Origin: an uncultured Veillonella sp.
Lineage (GTDB): Bacteria > Bacillota > Negativicutes > Veillonellales > Veillonellaceae
Assembly (NCBI GenBank): GCA_934183145.1
Contig: CAKPSA010000007.1
Location: 1 to 28,838, forward strand
Reading direction: 5' to 3'
DNA length: 28,838 nt
This document shows positions 1 to 7,628 of this stretch, piece by piece. The position numbers and the translations under genes are program-made. The notes beneath the pieces were generated by a model that saw nothing but the letters and a program-made list of their open reading frames with translations, did not search any database and was not told the DNA's origin. The first letter of the stretch is position 1. Each line of letters starts with the position of its first letter.

Positions 1-113
1 CAATAATAACATTCGTCAGTATCTTGATAGTCTAAGAAATTACGTAAAGCCCCCAAATAGTTACCAAGTGTTAACTCACCACTTGGTTGGATGCCGGAAA
101 ATATAACTGCCAT
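1..113 (-). CDS. trpS: Tryptophan--tRNA ligase, N-terminal fragment
   Basis: Reading leftward from an ATG at 113 gives [20 protein letters not shown] and then [10 protein letters not shown]. This is the classic start of class I tryptophanyl-tRNA synthetase: the GIQPSG strand followed by the ATP-binding HIGH-like loop, here TLGN. The enzyme charges tRNA-Trp in the cytoplasm. Only the first 37 codons are present and the gene runs off the left edge. A GGGAGA ribosome site lies just before the ATG. The gene follows glmS on the same strand, with a strong hairpin terminator in the 58 bp between them, so trpS expression must come from read-through or from a promoter within glmS. I see no room for a T-box in that gap. 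Confidence 0.9.
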   Translation of the reverse strand, partial: MAVIFSGIQPSGELTLGNYLGALRNFLDYQDTDECYY

Positions 114-132
114 AATAGTCTCCCTATATTGA

Positions 133-164
133 AATAAACCAACAGTGCCGAAGCACTGTTGGTT
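133..164 (-). terminator. Terminator after glmS, UUCG-capped hairpin
   Basis: Perfect 12-bp inverted repeat: AACCAACAGTGC at 137-148 pairs with 153-164. Read on the minus strand the loop is TTCG closed by C-G, a very stable tetraloop, and it is followed by TTTATTTC. It lies 8 bp after the glmS stop and only about 20 bp before the trpS start, so it also sits in any read-through trpS leader. Confidence 0.85.
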
Positions 165-171
165 ATATATA

Positions 172-2004
172 TTATTCTACGGTTACAGATTTAGCTAAGT
201 TACGTGGTTTATCTACATCTGCGCCGCGTGTAATCGCTGCATAGTACGCTAACAATTGCAATGGTACAACCGCAAGGATTGGAGCGATGAATTTATTCGC
301 ACGAGGAACATAGATTGTATGGTCTACGTGTTTAGATAATTCTTCGTCACCTTTCATGCCGATACCGATTACAACCGCTTCACGCGCTTTTACTTCGCGG
401 ATGTTACTGATCATCTTATCGTATACATCCTCTTGTGTAGCCAATGCGATAACAGGTACGCCTTCTTCAATAAGAGCTAATGTACCATGTTTCAATTCGC
501 CACCAGCATATGCTTCAGCATGGATGTAAGAAATTTCTTTCAATTTCAAAGCACCTTCCATTGCTACTGCATAGTCGATAGCACGGCCCAAGAAGAACGC
601 ATCAGATTTGAAGCCATAATGTTTAGCAAAGGCTTTCATATCTTCGTCTACTTCAAAGATTTCATGAATCAATGTAGGCAAGTTTTTAACACCGCTAAGA
701 ATTTCTTCGCCTAACACTGGATCCATTTTGCCATTTAATTGGCCAAGGTATACAGCGAACAACAAGCCTGCTACTAATTGAGTAGTGTAAGCTTTTGTAG
801 ATGCTACAGAGATTTCAGGACCTGCCCATGTGTACACAGTGTTATCTGCTTCACGAGAGATACTGGAGCCTACTACATTTGTAATCGCTAAGGATTTGGC
901 GCCAAGGCGTTTAGCCTCTTTCAACGCTGCCAATGTATCAGATGTTTCACCAGATTGGCTAATAACGATACATAATGTTTTGTCATCAGTCAATGGATTG
1001 CTGTAACGGTACTCGGATGCAATTTCCACACTTACAGGAATGCGCGCCAAGTTTTCAATATATTGTTTTGTTACAAGACCAGCATGGTATGCTGTACCAC
1101 ATGCTACAATGAGGATTTTATTGAAAGCTGCTACATCTTCAGCAGTCCAATTCAATTCATCAAAGATTGCTGTTTTACCATCTTCAGAGATATGTGTACC
1201 GAAAGTATCGCGTACAGCTTTAGGTTGGTCATGAATTTCTTTCAACATGAAGTGTTCATAACCGCCTTTTTCTGCTGCTTCCGCATTCCAGTTAACATGG
1301 AATACTTCTTTATCAACAGGGTTACCTTCACGGTCGAATACGGATACATTATCACGAGTTACGATAGCTAATTCACCATCGCTCAAAATGTATGTATCGC
1401 GTGTGTAGTTAATGATAGCTGGAATATCAGATGCTACAAAGTTTTCGCCTTTGCCAAGACCGATAACTAATGGATTTTCTTTTTTAGTACAAATGATTTT
1501 ATCTGGCTCATCAGCACAGATGATTTCAAGGGCATACGCACCATCAACACGAGCTAGCATGCGACGTACTGTGCCTACGAAATCGCCATCATACATATCT
1601 TCTAATAAATGAGCTACTACTTCTGTATCAGTTTCAGATTTGAAATGGTACCCTTTTTCAATGAGCTCTTCTTTTAAAGGCATGTAGTTTTCAATAATGC
1701 CGTTATGTACAACAGCAAATTTACCATCTCCAGATGCATGAGGATGGGCGTTCATATCGGATGGGCGACCATGTGTAGCCCAACGTGTATGACCAATACC
1801 TATAGTCCCTTCATTAGGGTCAGCTTTTACAATCGCCTCAAGATTAGCAAGGCGGCCAACCTTCTTCTGAATTTTAATAACATTTTCAGGGCCGATAACA
1901 GCAATACCTGCAGAGTCATAACCACGGTATTCTAATTTCGCCATACCGTCCAACAAGAAATCAGATGCTTGATTAAAGCCAATGTATCCTACGATACCGC
2001 ACAT
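172..2004 (-). CDS. glmS: Glutamine--fructose-6-phosphate aminotransferase (isomerizing)
   Basis: 610 residues, the normal length of GlmS. It converts fructose-6-phosphate and glutamine to glucosamine-6-phosphate, the first committed step to UDP-GlcNAc for peptidoglycan and LPS. The N-terminus MCGIVGYIG carries the catalytic Cys2 of the class II glutaminase domain (about residues 1-220, with HTRWATHG and HNGIIENY). Two SIS sugar-isomerase domains follow, with SQSGETSDT near the middle and a terminal AKSVTVE, the typical GlmS tail. The start at 2004 is fixed by AGGAGG about 7 nt upstream and by the need for Cys at position 2. A glmS ribozyme lies in the leader, so expression should be repressed by the product glucosamine-6-phosphate. 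GlmM, the next enzyme of the pathway, is encoded at 4318-5670 on the same strand, separated by a plus-strand gene. Confidence 0.98.
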   Translation of the reverse strand: MCGIVGYIGFNQASDFLLDGMAKLEYRGYDSAGIAVIGPENVIKIQKKVGRLANLEAIVKADPNEGTIGIGHTRWATHGRPSDMNAHPHASGDGKFAVVHNGIIENYMPLKEELIEKGYHFKSETDTEVVAHLLEDMYDGDFVGTVRRMLARVDGAYALEIICADEPDKIICTKKENPLVIGLGKGENFVASDIPAIINYTRDTYILSDGELAIVTRDNVSVFDREGNPVDKEVFHVNWNAEAAEKGGYEHFMLKEIHDQPKAVRDTFGTHISEDGKTAIFDELNWTAEDVAAFNKILIVACGTAYHAGLVTKQYIENLARIPVSVEIASEYRYSNPLTDDKTLCIVISQSGETSDTLAALKEAKRLGAKSLAITNVVGSSISREADNTVYTWAGPEISVASTKAYTTQLVAGLLFAVYLGQLNGKMDPVLGEEILSGVKNLPTLIHEIFEVDEDMKAFAKHYGFKSDAFFLGRAIDYAVAMEGALKLKEISYIHAEAYAGGELKHGTLALIEEGVPVIALATQEDVYDKMISNIREVKAREAVVIGIGMKGDEELSKHVDHTIYVPRANKFIAPILAVVPLQLLAYYAAITRGADVDKPRNLAKSVTVE

Positions 2005-2022
2005 AAGTATATCCTCCTATAA

Positions 2023-2043
2023 CTGGGGGCATTCTAGCCCCAG
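2023..2043 (-). promoter_or_regulatory. Hairpin just upstream of the glmS ribosome site
   Basis: CTGGGGGC (2023-2030) can pair with GCCCCAG (2037-2043) around a 6-nt loop, a few bases before the AGGAGG of glmS. It may be a 5' stabiliser on the cleaved mRNA. A competing AGCC/GGCT pairing (about 2042-2058) overlaps it. Confidence 0.4.
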
Positions 2044-2134
2044 CCAAAAACTAAGGCTAACAAATTACTATTCTAACTTAACGTTCTAAGTTAATGTTCA
2101 AATTATGTATCAAATAGTATTTGAATACAATTCA

Positions 2135-2280
2135 TTCAGATACACTTTGTCCCCATCGTTACCAATGGGCTTTTTAATATCTGTTACGACATGAATATGC
2201 CGGAAGAGCATCCGCTGATGATTCGATTACTCTTCACCTCGTCTACCCTAACGACTGCCTTCGCGGGTACTTGCGCTATT
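2135..2280 (-). ncRNA. glmS ribozyme/riboswitch (self-cleaving, GlcN6P-activated)
   Basis: Read on the minus strand, the leader contains the conserved glmS ribozyme core in order: AGCGC at the cleavage site, GCAGT, GACGAGG, ATCGAA, CAGCGGATG, TTCCGG, then a CCCAT/ATGGG hairpin (P4) followed by GGGGACAAAGTG and a closing CAGATA/TATCTG pairing. By analogy with characterised members, cleavage is predicted 5' of the G at 2276 (between 2277 and 2276). The ribozyme lies about 130 nt before the glmS ATG. In this family glucosamine-6-phosphate acts as the catalytic cofactor, and the cleaved mRNA is then degraded, which gives product feedback on glmS. Confidence 0.93.
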
Positions 2281-2355
2281 CGCCTTTACGAATTAGGGAA
2301 CTCCTTTCTATAAGATACGGCAGATCTTTGAAGTATACATCATATACCAATCTAT

Positions 2356-2385
2356 ATTATACGTGATAAGTAATAGCGAAAGCAA
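2356..2385 (-). promoter_or_regulatory. Sigma-70-type promoter for glmS
   Basis: On the minus strand, TTGCTT (2380-2385) is followed after 18 nt by a perfect TATAAT (2356-2361). Transcription would start near 2349, about 73 nt upstream of the predicted ribozyme cleavage site. The promoter shares the 2281-2503 intergenic region with the divergent gene at 2504. Confidence 0.7.
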
Positions 2386-2503
2386 GACATTAAATCCCAT
2401 GTATTATTCATACTATTTTCACAGATAATTACTATACTTCTTACAATCTTAATTTTACACAATTCGATTTTATCGTGCAATAAATATTTGGAGGTTATTA
2501 TAT

Positions 2504-3886
2504 ATGACATATTCACGTAATTATAAAACTTTAAGACGTTTTATCGTTCCAGCTTTAGCGGGCGGCGCCCTCGCAGCACTAGCCTTTGCCCCTACCTTTG
2601 GTGCAGAACCAGTACAGTCTAATGTTCCACCACAAAGCATATCTGCCCCTAAGGCTGATGCACCTAATGCTGATACACCTAAAAATGATGTACCTAGACC
2701 AGATGATGTAAAGACAGGCGAAATTAATGAACCAACACCTCATAAGGAAGCTGATCCTAGTACTTTCATAGGCACATCTGTGATTAGTGAAAATCAAACA
2801 TTAGAACACCAACGATTTGACAATACTACAAGCGATCAAAATGCTTTCATCGGAAAAAACAAAGCGACAATCACCATCGATAGCAGCGTATTTGACAAAA
2901 CAGGCAACACCACGAATGATGACAACAGTAATTTCCGCGGACAAAACGCAGTAGTGCTCGGCATCGAAGGCAGCCAAACTAGCATTAAAAATAGTAATAT
3001 CACCTCTAACAGCATCGGCTCTAATGCGGTATTTGCCACTGGCGAAGGCTCTGTTATCAGCGTAGAGAACACTAATATTCACACAAAAGGTGATTCCTCT
3101 CGCGGCTTAGATGCAACCTATAAAGGCACTGTAAACGGTAAAAATTTAACCATTACCACTGAAGGTGCTCACTCTGCTACGCTTGCTACAGACCGTGGCG
3201 AAGGTACCATTAATGCGGAGGCAGCTAAGCTAACGACTTCTGGTACAGGTAGTCCTGTTATCTACTCCACTGGCAATATTACAGCTAACAATGTCAACGG
3301 CGTAGCTAACAAGAGTGAAATTGGCGTCGTAGAAGGCAAAAACTCTATTACCCTTACGAACTCTAATGTAACAGGCTACCACGATAATGGCTTCATGCTT
3401 TACCAAAGTTTCTCCGGTGATGCTGAAAGCGGTATTGCTCGTTTAAAAGCGGAAAATAACACGCTCACTACTCATGGTACAGGTGCATTTATCTATGTAA
3501 ACAACACCACTGCCGAAGCAGACCTTACAGGCAACACAATTGTAATGCCAAATACTACGACTCTGGTAAAAGCAGCGGCAGACTCCCGTTGGGGTAAAGA
3601 TGGCGAAAACGGTGGTCACCTCACACTCCGCGCATCCAACCAAGAACTTAGTGGTAACATCGTAGCTGACTCCATTAGCACTATCGCACTAAACATGACT
3701 AATGGCTCCAGCCTCGTAGGTGCTGTAAACACAGATAACACCGCTAAAGAAATTACAATGAAACTTAGCAAAGACTCTACCTGGACACTCACAGGCGACA
3801 GCTATGTAAAATCCTTAACAAACGAAGACACAACAGGCAGTAACATTCACTTGAATGGATACAAACTTGTCGTAGCTGATAAATAA
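2504..3886 (+). CDS. Exported beta-helix protein, autotransporter-passenger-like, no barrel
   Basis: 460 residues. A Sec signal peptide is visible at about residues 1-33: a basic start with RNYKTLRR, a hydrophobic stretch FIVPALAGGALAALAFAP, then FGA-EP. A Pro/Asp/Lys-rich linker follows (about 35-85, with repeated KADAPNADTPKND-like units). From about 88 to the end the protein is Asn/Thr/Ser-rich, with short strand-turn repeats (ITIDSSVF, SQTSIKNSNITSN, NSITLTNSNVTG) typical of a right-handed parallel beta-helix. The end, with STWTLTGDSYVKSLTN and HLNGYKLVV, resembles the C-terminal part of AIDA/pertactin-type passengers. No beta-barrel translocator is encoded before the stop. GGAGG lies about 8 nt before the ATG. 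Likely a surface or periplasmic protein, possibly an adhesin; substrate and partner are unknown. A terminator follows at once, so it is a single-gene unit. Confidence 0.85.
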   Translation: MTYSRNYKTLRRFIVPALAGGALAALAFAPTFGAEPVQSNVPPQSISAPKADAPNADTPKNDVPRPDDVKTGEINEPTPHKEADPSTFIGTSVISENQTLEHQRFDNTTSDQNAFIGKNKATITIDSSVFDKTGNTTNDDNSNFRGQNAVVLGIEGSQTSIKNSNITSNSIGSNAVFATGEGSVISVENTNIHTKGDSSRGLDATYKGTVNGKNLTITTEGAHSATLATDRGEGTINAEAAKLTTSGTGSPVIYSTGNITANNVNGVANKSEIGVVEGKNSITLTNSNVTGYHDNGFMLYQSFSGDAESGIARLKAENNTLTTHGTGAFIYVNNTTAEADLTGNTIVMPNTTTLVKAAADSRWGKDGENGGHLTLRASNQELSGNIVADSISTIALNMTNGSSLVGAVNTDNTAKEITMKLSKDSTWTLTGDSYVKSLTNEDTTGSNIHLNGYKLVVADK

Positions 3887-3890
3887 TGAC

Positions 3891-3934
3891 AAAAGCACTA
3901 CTCTGAATGATTACAATTCAAAGTAGTGCTTTTT
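3891..3934 (+). terminator. Terminator of the beta-helix protein gene
   Basis: The 17-nt arm 3891-3907 (AAAAGCACTACTCTGAA) pairs with 3917-3933 with one mismatch around a 9-nt loop, and the 3' side ends in a T run. It begins 4 bp after the stop codon. Confidence 0.9.
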
Positions 3935-4075
3935 CAGTTCATTTCTCGCTATATCGTCTATCCTCCTCCCCCATATGCGAAATAACTCTTAATGAGTAGA
4001 AATGGTATAATGCAGAAATATTTGCGCCATAGTGACGGTTCCATTCGGTAACCATCCTAAATAAATATAAAATAA

Positions 4076-4146
4076 ATACCCTCCTATATATGTTCCTGCA
4101 GCGACTTTACGTAGGACGGAGCAAAGGGACATATATAGGAGGGTAT
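4076..4146. repeat. Long inverted repeat, likely glmM terminator
   Basis: Arms of 18 bp match perfectly (ATACCCTCCTATATATGT at 4076-4093 and its complement at 4129-4146), separated by about 35 nt. Three more base pairs form in a plus-strand RNA through one G-U wobble; the same position is an A-C mismatch in a minus-strand RNA. Minus-strand reading leads into TTTATTTTATATTTATTT, so it can end glmM transcripts; plus-strand reading leads into ACTTTTAAT. The 10-bp outer stem CCCTCCTATA/TATAGGAGGG recurs in the terminator after pepD (26372-26434). Confidence 0.7.
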
Positions 4147-4216
4147 ACTTTTAATATGAAATTGTAGAATGGATTCACAATTATTAAAATCCATTAGTTT
4201 AATCTTGGTAGAGATG

Positions 4217-4261
4217 GTTCCTCGCTGTGGATTTTGCTTCGCAAAATCTTACGCTCGGAAC
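4217..4261. repeat. Imperfect inverted repeat with GATTTTGC/GCAAAATC core
   Basis: GATTTTGC (4230-4237) and GCAAAATC (4241-4248) form an 8-bp stem with a TTC loop. The flanks GTTCC (4217-4221) and GGAAC (4257-4261) also pair, leaving an internal loop of 8 nt per side. There is no T run, so it is not a classical terminator. It lies about 60 bp past the glmM stop. Confidence 0.5.
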
Positions 4262-4317
4262 AAAGTGATGTGTGGGCTTCATCGTCGCAAGCTCCTCTGC
4301 CGCCTCACACCCTACTT

Positions 4318-5670
4318 TTATTCCGCTAACCCTTGTTCTCTACCGATGATATCAGCGATTTCTTGGCATAGGGATTGCAAAGCTTCTTGGTCTGGACCTT
4401 CAGCCATTACGCGGATGAGTGGTTCTGTACCAGATGCACGTACTAGAACGCGGCCTTCATCACCAAGTTCACCTTCAGCTGTTACAATAGCAGCTTTAAT
4501 AAGATCATTATCTTCCCAACCTGTTTTTGTAGCAACGCGAACGTTTACTAACACTTGTGGGTATTTCGTCATGATGCTAGCAAGTTCAGAAAGCGGTTGA
4601 TTTTTTTCTTTCATAAGAGCCGCTACTTGCACAGCTGTTAACATACCGTCACCAGTTGTATTGTGATCTAAGAAGATTACGTGACCAGATTGTTCACCAC
4701 CAACGGAGAGGTCATGTTCACGCATGTATTCCAATACATAGCGATCACCAACTGCAGTAGACACAGTTTTCATACCAAGTTCTTCGGCTGCTTTATGGAA
4801 GCCAATATTACTCATAACAGTACCAACTACTGTATCGCCTTTTAGCTTGCCTTCTTCTTTTAATTTAAGGGCACACAATAGCATAATTTGGTCCCCATCG
4901 AGAACTTGACCTTTTTCGTCAACCAATAAGCAACGGTCAGCATCGCCATCGTTAGCGATACCAAGATCTGCATTATGTTGTTGCACAGCTACTTGCAAAC
5001 CTTCAATATGTGTAGAGCCACAGTGATGGTTGATATTCAAGCCATCTGGATTAACATTGATGTTGATTACTTTAGCACCAAGGCCAGACAAGATTTCAGG
5101 GCCTACGCTAGAAGCAGCACCGTTCGCACCATCATATACGATAGTCAAACCTTCGAGGGATGTATCGATTGTATGGCGAACAAAATGAGCATAGAAATGA
5201 GCCAAGTTGCTATTGTACTCAATTGTACCGATGCCATCACCTGTAGGACGTGCCAATTCATTGTCCGCACTTTGTCGAACATATTTTTCTAACTCATCTT
5301 CTACTTCATCAGGCAATTTATAGCCATTGCCATCAAAGAATTTAATACCATTATCTGGGTATGGATTGTGAGATGCAGAAATAACAGCACCCGCATCAAA
5401 ACCTTGTTGACGTACGAGGTAAGCTACTGCTGGAGTTGGGATAACACCGGCAATAACAACATTGCCACCAACAGAACAAATGCCTGCAGCTAATGCACTT
5501 TCAAGCATAGAACCAGAAATACGCGTATCGCGGCCAATCAAGAATGTAGGATGATCTTTTTCCTTACCAAAATATGTAGCCGCAGCACGGCCTAAATGAT
5601 AGGCTAATTCAGGTGTTAAAAATTCATTAACAACACCACGTACACCATCTGTACCAAATAAACGAGCCAT
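4318..5670 (-). CDS. glmM: Phosphoglucosamine mutase
   Basis: 450 residues, the usual GlmM length. It interconverts glucosamine-6-phosphate and glucosamine-1-phosphate, the step after GlmS toward UDP-GlcNAc. The N-terminus MARLFGTDGVRGVVN is diagnostic of GlmM. The active-site serine loop SASHNP is at about 98-103, with Ser100 as the expected phosphoserine. The metal-binding loop DGDADR lies near residue 240, and the C-terminal phosphate-binding loop is RASGTEPLIRVMAEG. The start is supported by AGAGGAGG just upstream. In many Firmicutes glmM directly follows cdaA-cdaR, and CdaA activity can be modulated by GlmM; here a flavoprotein gene lies between. Its leader has its own promoter and a hairpin. 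Confidence 0.98.
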   Translation of the reverse strand: MARLFGTDGVRGVVNEFLTPELAYHLGRAAATYFGKEKDHPTFLIGRDTRISGSMLESALAAGICSVGGNVVIAGVIPTPAVAYLVRQQGFDAGAVISASHNPYPDNGIKFFDGNGYKLPDEVEDELEKYVRQSADNELARPTGDGIGTIEYNSNLAHFYAHFVRHTIDTSLEGLTIVYDGANGAASSVGPEILSGLGAKVININVNPDGLNINHHCGSTHIEGLQVAVQQHNADLGIANDGDADRCLLVDEKGQVLDGDQIMLLCALKLKEEGKLKGDTVVGTVMSNIGFHKAAEELGMKTVSTAVGDRYVLEYMREHDLSVGGEQSGHVIFLDHNTTGDGMLTAVQVAALMKEKNQPLSELASIMTKYPQVLVNVRVATKTGWEDNDLIKAAIVTAEGELGDEGRVLVRASGTEPLIRVMAEGPDQEALQSLCQEIADIIGREQGLAE

Positions 5671-5684
5671 AATTATCCTCCTCT

Positions 5685-5709
5685 AGGGATTGTGAAAGTC
5701 ACAAACCCT
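5685..5709 (-). promoter_or_regulatory. Hairpin in the glmM leader next to the ribosome site
   Basis: On the minus strand AGGGTTTGTGA pairs with TCACAATCCCT (one T-T mismatch, 3-nt loop), ending a few bases before AGAGGAGG. It could stabilise the mRNA or modulate initiation. No T tract follows, so it is not a terminator. Confidence 0.5.
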
Positions 5710-5728
5710 CATATATTCACTGTTGTGT

Positions 5729-5737
5729 ATTATATCA
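5729..5737 (-). promoter_or_regulatory. Extended -10 promoter for glmM
   Basis: TGATATAAT on the minus strand is a TGn-TATAAT extended -10 without an obvious -35. The expected transcript would start near 5722, about 50 nt before the glmM ATG. Confidence 0.5.
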
Positions 5738-5801
5738 CAATATATACACCACACATATAGATACTATACAGATATATTATTTTACAGTATCAATATGAAC
5801 C

Positions 5802-5827
5802 TATACTGTAGTTTACCTTACAGTATA
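5802..5827. repeat. Inverted repeat TATACTGTA-8-TACAGTATA
   Basis: Perfect 9-bp arms at 5802-5810 and 5819-5827. A further TACAGTA lies at 5783-5789. It sits between the flavoprotein stop and the glmM promoter. It may be a regulator-binding site or a weak terminator; no T-rich tail is seen. Confidence 0.45.
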
Positions 5828-5839
5828 TTCTACTACTAA

Positions 5840-7438
5840 CTAGTTAGGTTTTGCATATTTTGCCATACATAAGATAGCCGTTTCAGCTCCATCAAGGGCT
5901 GCACTCATAATGCCGCCTGCATAGCCAGCGCCTTCGCCCATAGGATAGAATCCACCTACAGTTGGAGAAACGCGTTCTTCATTACGCCCCATGCGTAGTG
6001 GTGCTGAGGTACGCGTTTCTACACCCGTCATGCATACTGCAGGATCATCAAATCCATGAATACGTCGACCCCAATATGGCAATGCCCGTTCCAATACAGA
6101 CGTTACGAATGGTGGCAAGCAATCGTGTAAATCGCAATTTACTACGCCAGGTTCATAGCTATATGTGCTATCTTGTACGGTTGGTGCTGGTGAAAGCCCC
6201 AAAAATTGGCCTACAGTCTGAGCTGGTGCATGGAAGTTAGAGCCGCCCAATTCATATGCCTTGCGCTCCCATTCACGTTGGAATGCTACGCCATCGAGCG
6301 GATGGTTACCAAAATCATCAGGTCCTACGTTAACCACGATGGCACTATTTGCAACACCGCTATCACGAGCATATAAGCTCATACCATTGACAACAACGCC
6401 ACCATTTTCTGATGCAGATGCTACAACTTGACCACCTGGGCACATACAGAAGCTATACGCCGTACGGCCTGTTTCTTTATCGTGGTACACAAGGGAGTAT
6501 TCTGCGGCACCAAGGCCCAAGCTAGATGGTTCTACACCATATTGGGACTCGTCAATGACAGCTTGATCGTGCTCTATTCGAACACCAATAGCAAATGGTT
6601 TTGCCGTCATTTCTACATTGCGTTTATGTAACATTTCGTACGTATCGCGTGCACTATGACCTACGCCAGAAAGGACAACCGTCGTATCAATACGCTCGTT
6701 ACCATTAACCTCAACACCAACGATGCGGTCATTTTCTATGAACAAATCCGTTACTTTGGCACAAAATCTAACCTCACCGCCCCATTCGATAATACGTTCA
6801 CGCATAGCTTTTACCATGGTGCGCAACTTATCTGTACCTACGTGAGGTTTATGTTTATATAAGATTTCTTCAGGTGCTCCAAATTCAACAAAGTATTTGG
6901 AGATTTCGTGCAATCTAGGATGAGTAACGCGAGTTGTCAATTTACCATCCGAGAAGGTGCCTGCACCGCCTTCGCCAAATTGTACATTTGATTCAGGCTT
7001 AAATATGCCTTCTTTCCAAAATGTTTCTACATCTTGGCTACGAGTATCGACATCTTGGCCTCGTTCAAGAACGATTGGACGATATCCTTCACGAGCTAGG
7101 TAAAATGCTGCAAGCATACCTGCCGGGCCAAAGCCCATCACTACAGGACGATGTGCTAAAGGCACATTACCATGAACGATAGGTTCTGGATCTTCTGGAG
7201 TGAACACAGATACGTCCTTTTGTTTACCTAATTTTTTCATAATTTGAGCTTCTTTTTGAACCTCAACGAACAAGGTATATACAAATACAATATTAGGTTT
7301 TTTACGAGCATCTACAGCCCGTCGCACAACGTGAATTATTTCAATGGCGCCACGTAACTGGGGATATTTCTTTTCTACAATCTCTTTAATATCCGACTTA
7401 ACCGTCACGGCCACGCGGAGATTTATTATTCTAATCAT
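5840..7438 (-). CDS. Predicted FAD-dependent dehydrogenase (COG2509 type)
   Basis: 532 residues. About residues 1-80 form a small N-terminal domain that includes IVEKKYPQLRG and VVRRAVDARKK. An FAD-binding Rossmann fold follows at about 97-120: VVMGFGPAGMLAAFYLAREG, then the acidic end of strand 2 in LERG. Other flavoprotein signatures are GEGGAGTFSDGKLTTR near 155-170 and MGEGAGYAGGIMSAALDGAE near the C-terminus, which closes the FAD site. The family is widespread in Firmicutes as an uncharacterised NAD(FAD)-utilising dehydrogenase, and I cannot assign a substrate. It is separated from cdaR by a terminator and from glmM by 169 bp with a separate promoter, so it is probably its own transcription unit. 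Only a weak AGGT ribosome site precedes the ATG. Confidence 0.85.
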   Translation of the reverse strand: MIRIINLRVAVTVKSDIKEIVEKKYPQLRGAIEIIHVVRRAVDARKKPNIVFVYTLFVEVQKEAQIMKKLGKQKDVSVFTPEDPEPIVHGNVPLAHRPVVMGFGPAGMLAAFYLAREGYRPIVLERGQDVDTRSQDVETFWKEGIFKPESNVQFGEGGAGTFSDGKLTTRVTHPRLHEISKYFVEFGAPEEILYKHKPHVGTDKLRTMVKAMRERIIEWGGEVRFCAKVTDLFIENDRIVGVEVNGNERIDTTVVLSGVGHSARDTYEMLHKRNVEMTAKPFAIGVRIEHDQAVIDESQYGVEPSSLGLGAAEYSLVYHDKETGRTAYSFCMCPGGQVVASASENGGVVVNGMSLYARDSGVANSAIVVNVGPDDFGNHPLDGVAFQREWERKAYELGGSNFHAPAQTVGQFLGLSPAPTVQDSTYSYEPGVVNCDLHDCLPPFVTSVLERALPYWGRRIHGFDDPAVCMTGVETRTSAPLRMGRNEERVSPTVGGFYPMGEGAGYAGGIMSAALDGAETAILCMAKYAKPN

Positions 7439-7574
7439 ATGTTACCTATTAAAGCTATCCTTTCAGAATAGATTACATCTATATTATTTGACCTAAATTC
7501 TTTATAACCGACCTATAAAAAATGGTCATACATCTTTATTATACAACACTACTATAAAAGCTAATATATGAATA

Positions 7575-7627
7575 ATAAAACAAACCCTAATAGAGTTATG
7601 GTATCTACTCTATTAGGGTCTTTTTTA
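7575..7627. terminator. Terminator after cdaR (works in both directions)
   Basis: Perfect 13-bp arms ACCCTAATAGAGT (7584-7596) and its complement (7607-7619) around a 10-nt loop. Minus-strand reading ends in TTTGTTTTATT and plus-strand reading in CTTTTTT. It starts just after the cdaR stop and separates cdaA-cdaR from the flavoprotein gene. Confidence 0.9.
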
Positions 7628-7628
7628 G

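Larger units (their letters stand above)
3935..4317. other. Non-coding patch between beta-helix gene and glmM
   Basis: No convincing protein gene. From left to right it holds an extended -10 (TGGTATAAT, 4003-4011, plus strand), a small GGTTCC/GGTAACC hairpin near 4037-4053, a long perfect inverted repeat (4076-4146) and a second hairpin (4217-4261). A plus-strand reading frame starting at 4169 continues antisense into glmM and has no family features, so I treat it as spurious. Confidence 0.6.

Noticed and set aside
114..171. T-box leader for trpS
   Set aside because: Only 58 bp separate glmS from trpS, too short for a T-box; the hairpin is explained as a terminator.
4169..4600. Plus-strand open frame of 143 codons overlapping glmM antisense
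   Set aside because: No family features or ribosome site; most of it mirrors the glmM coding sequence and the rest falls in the repeat-rich patch.
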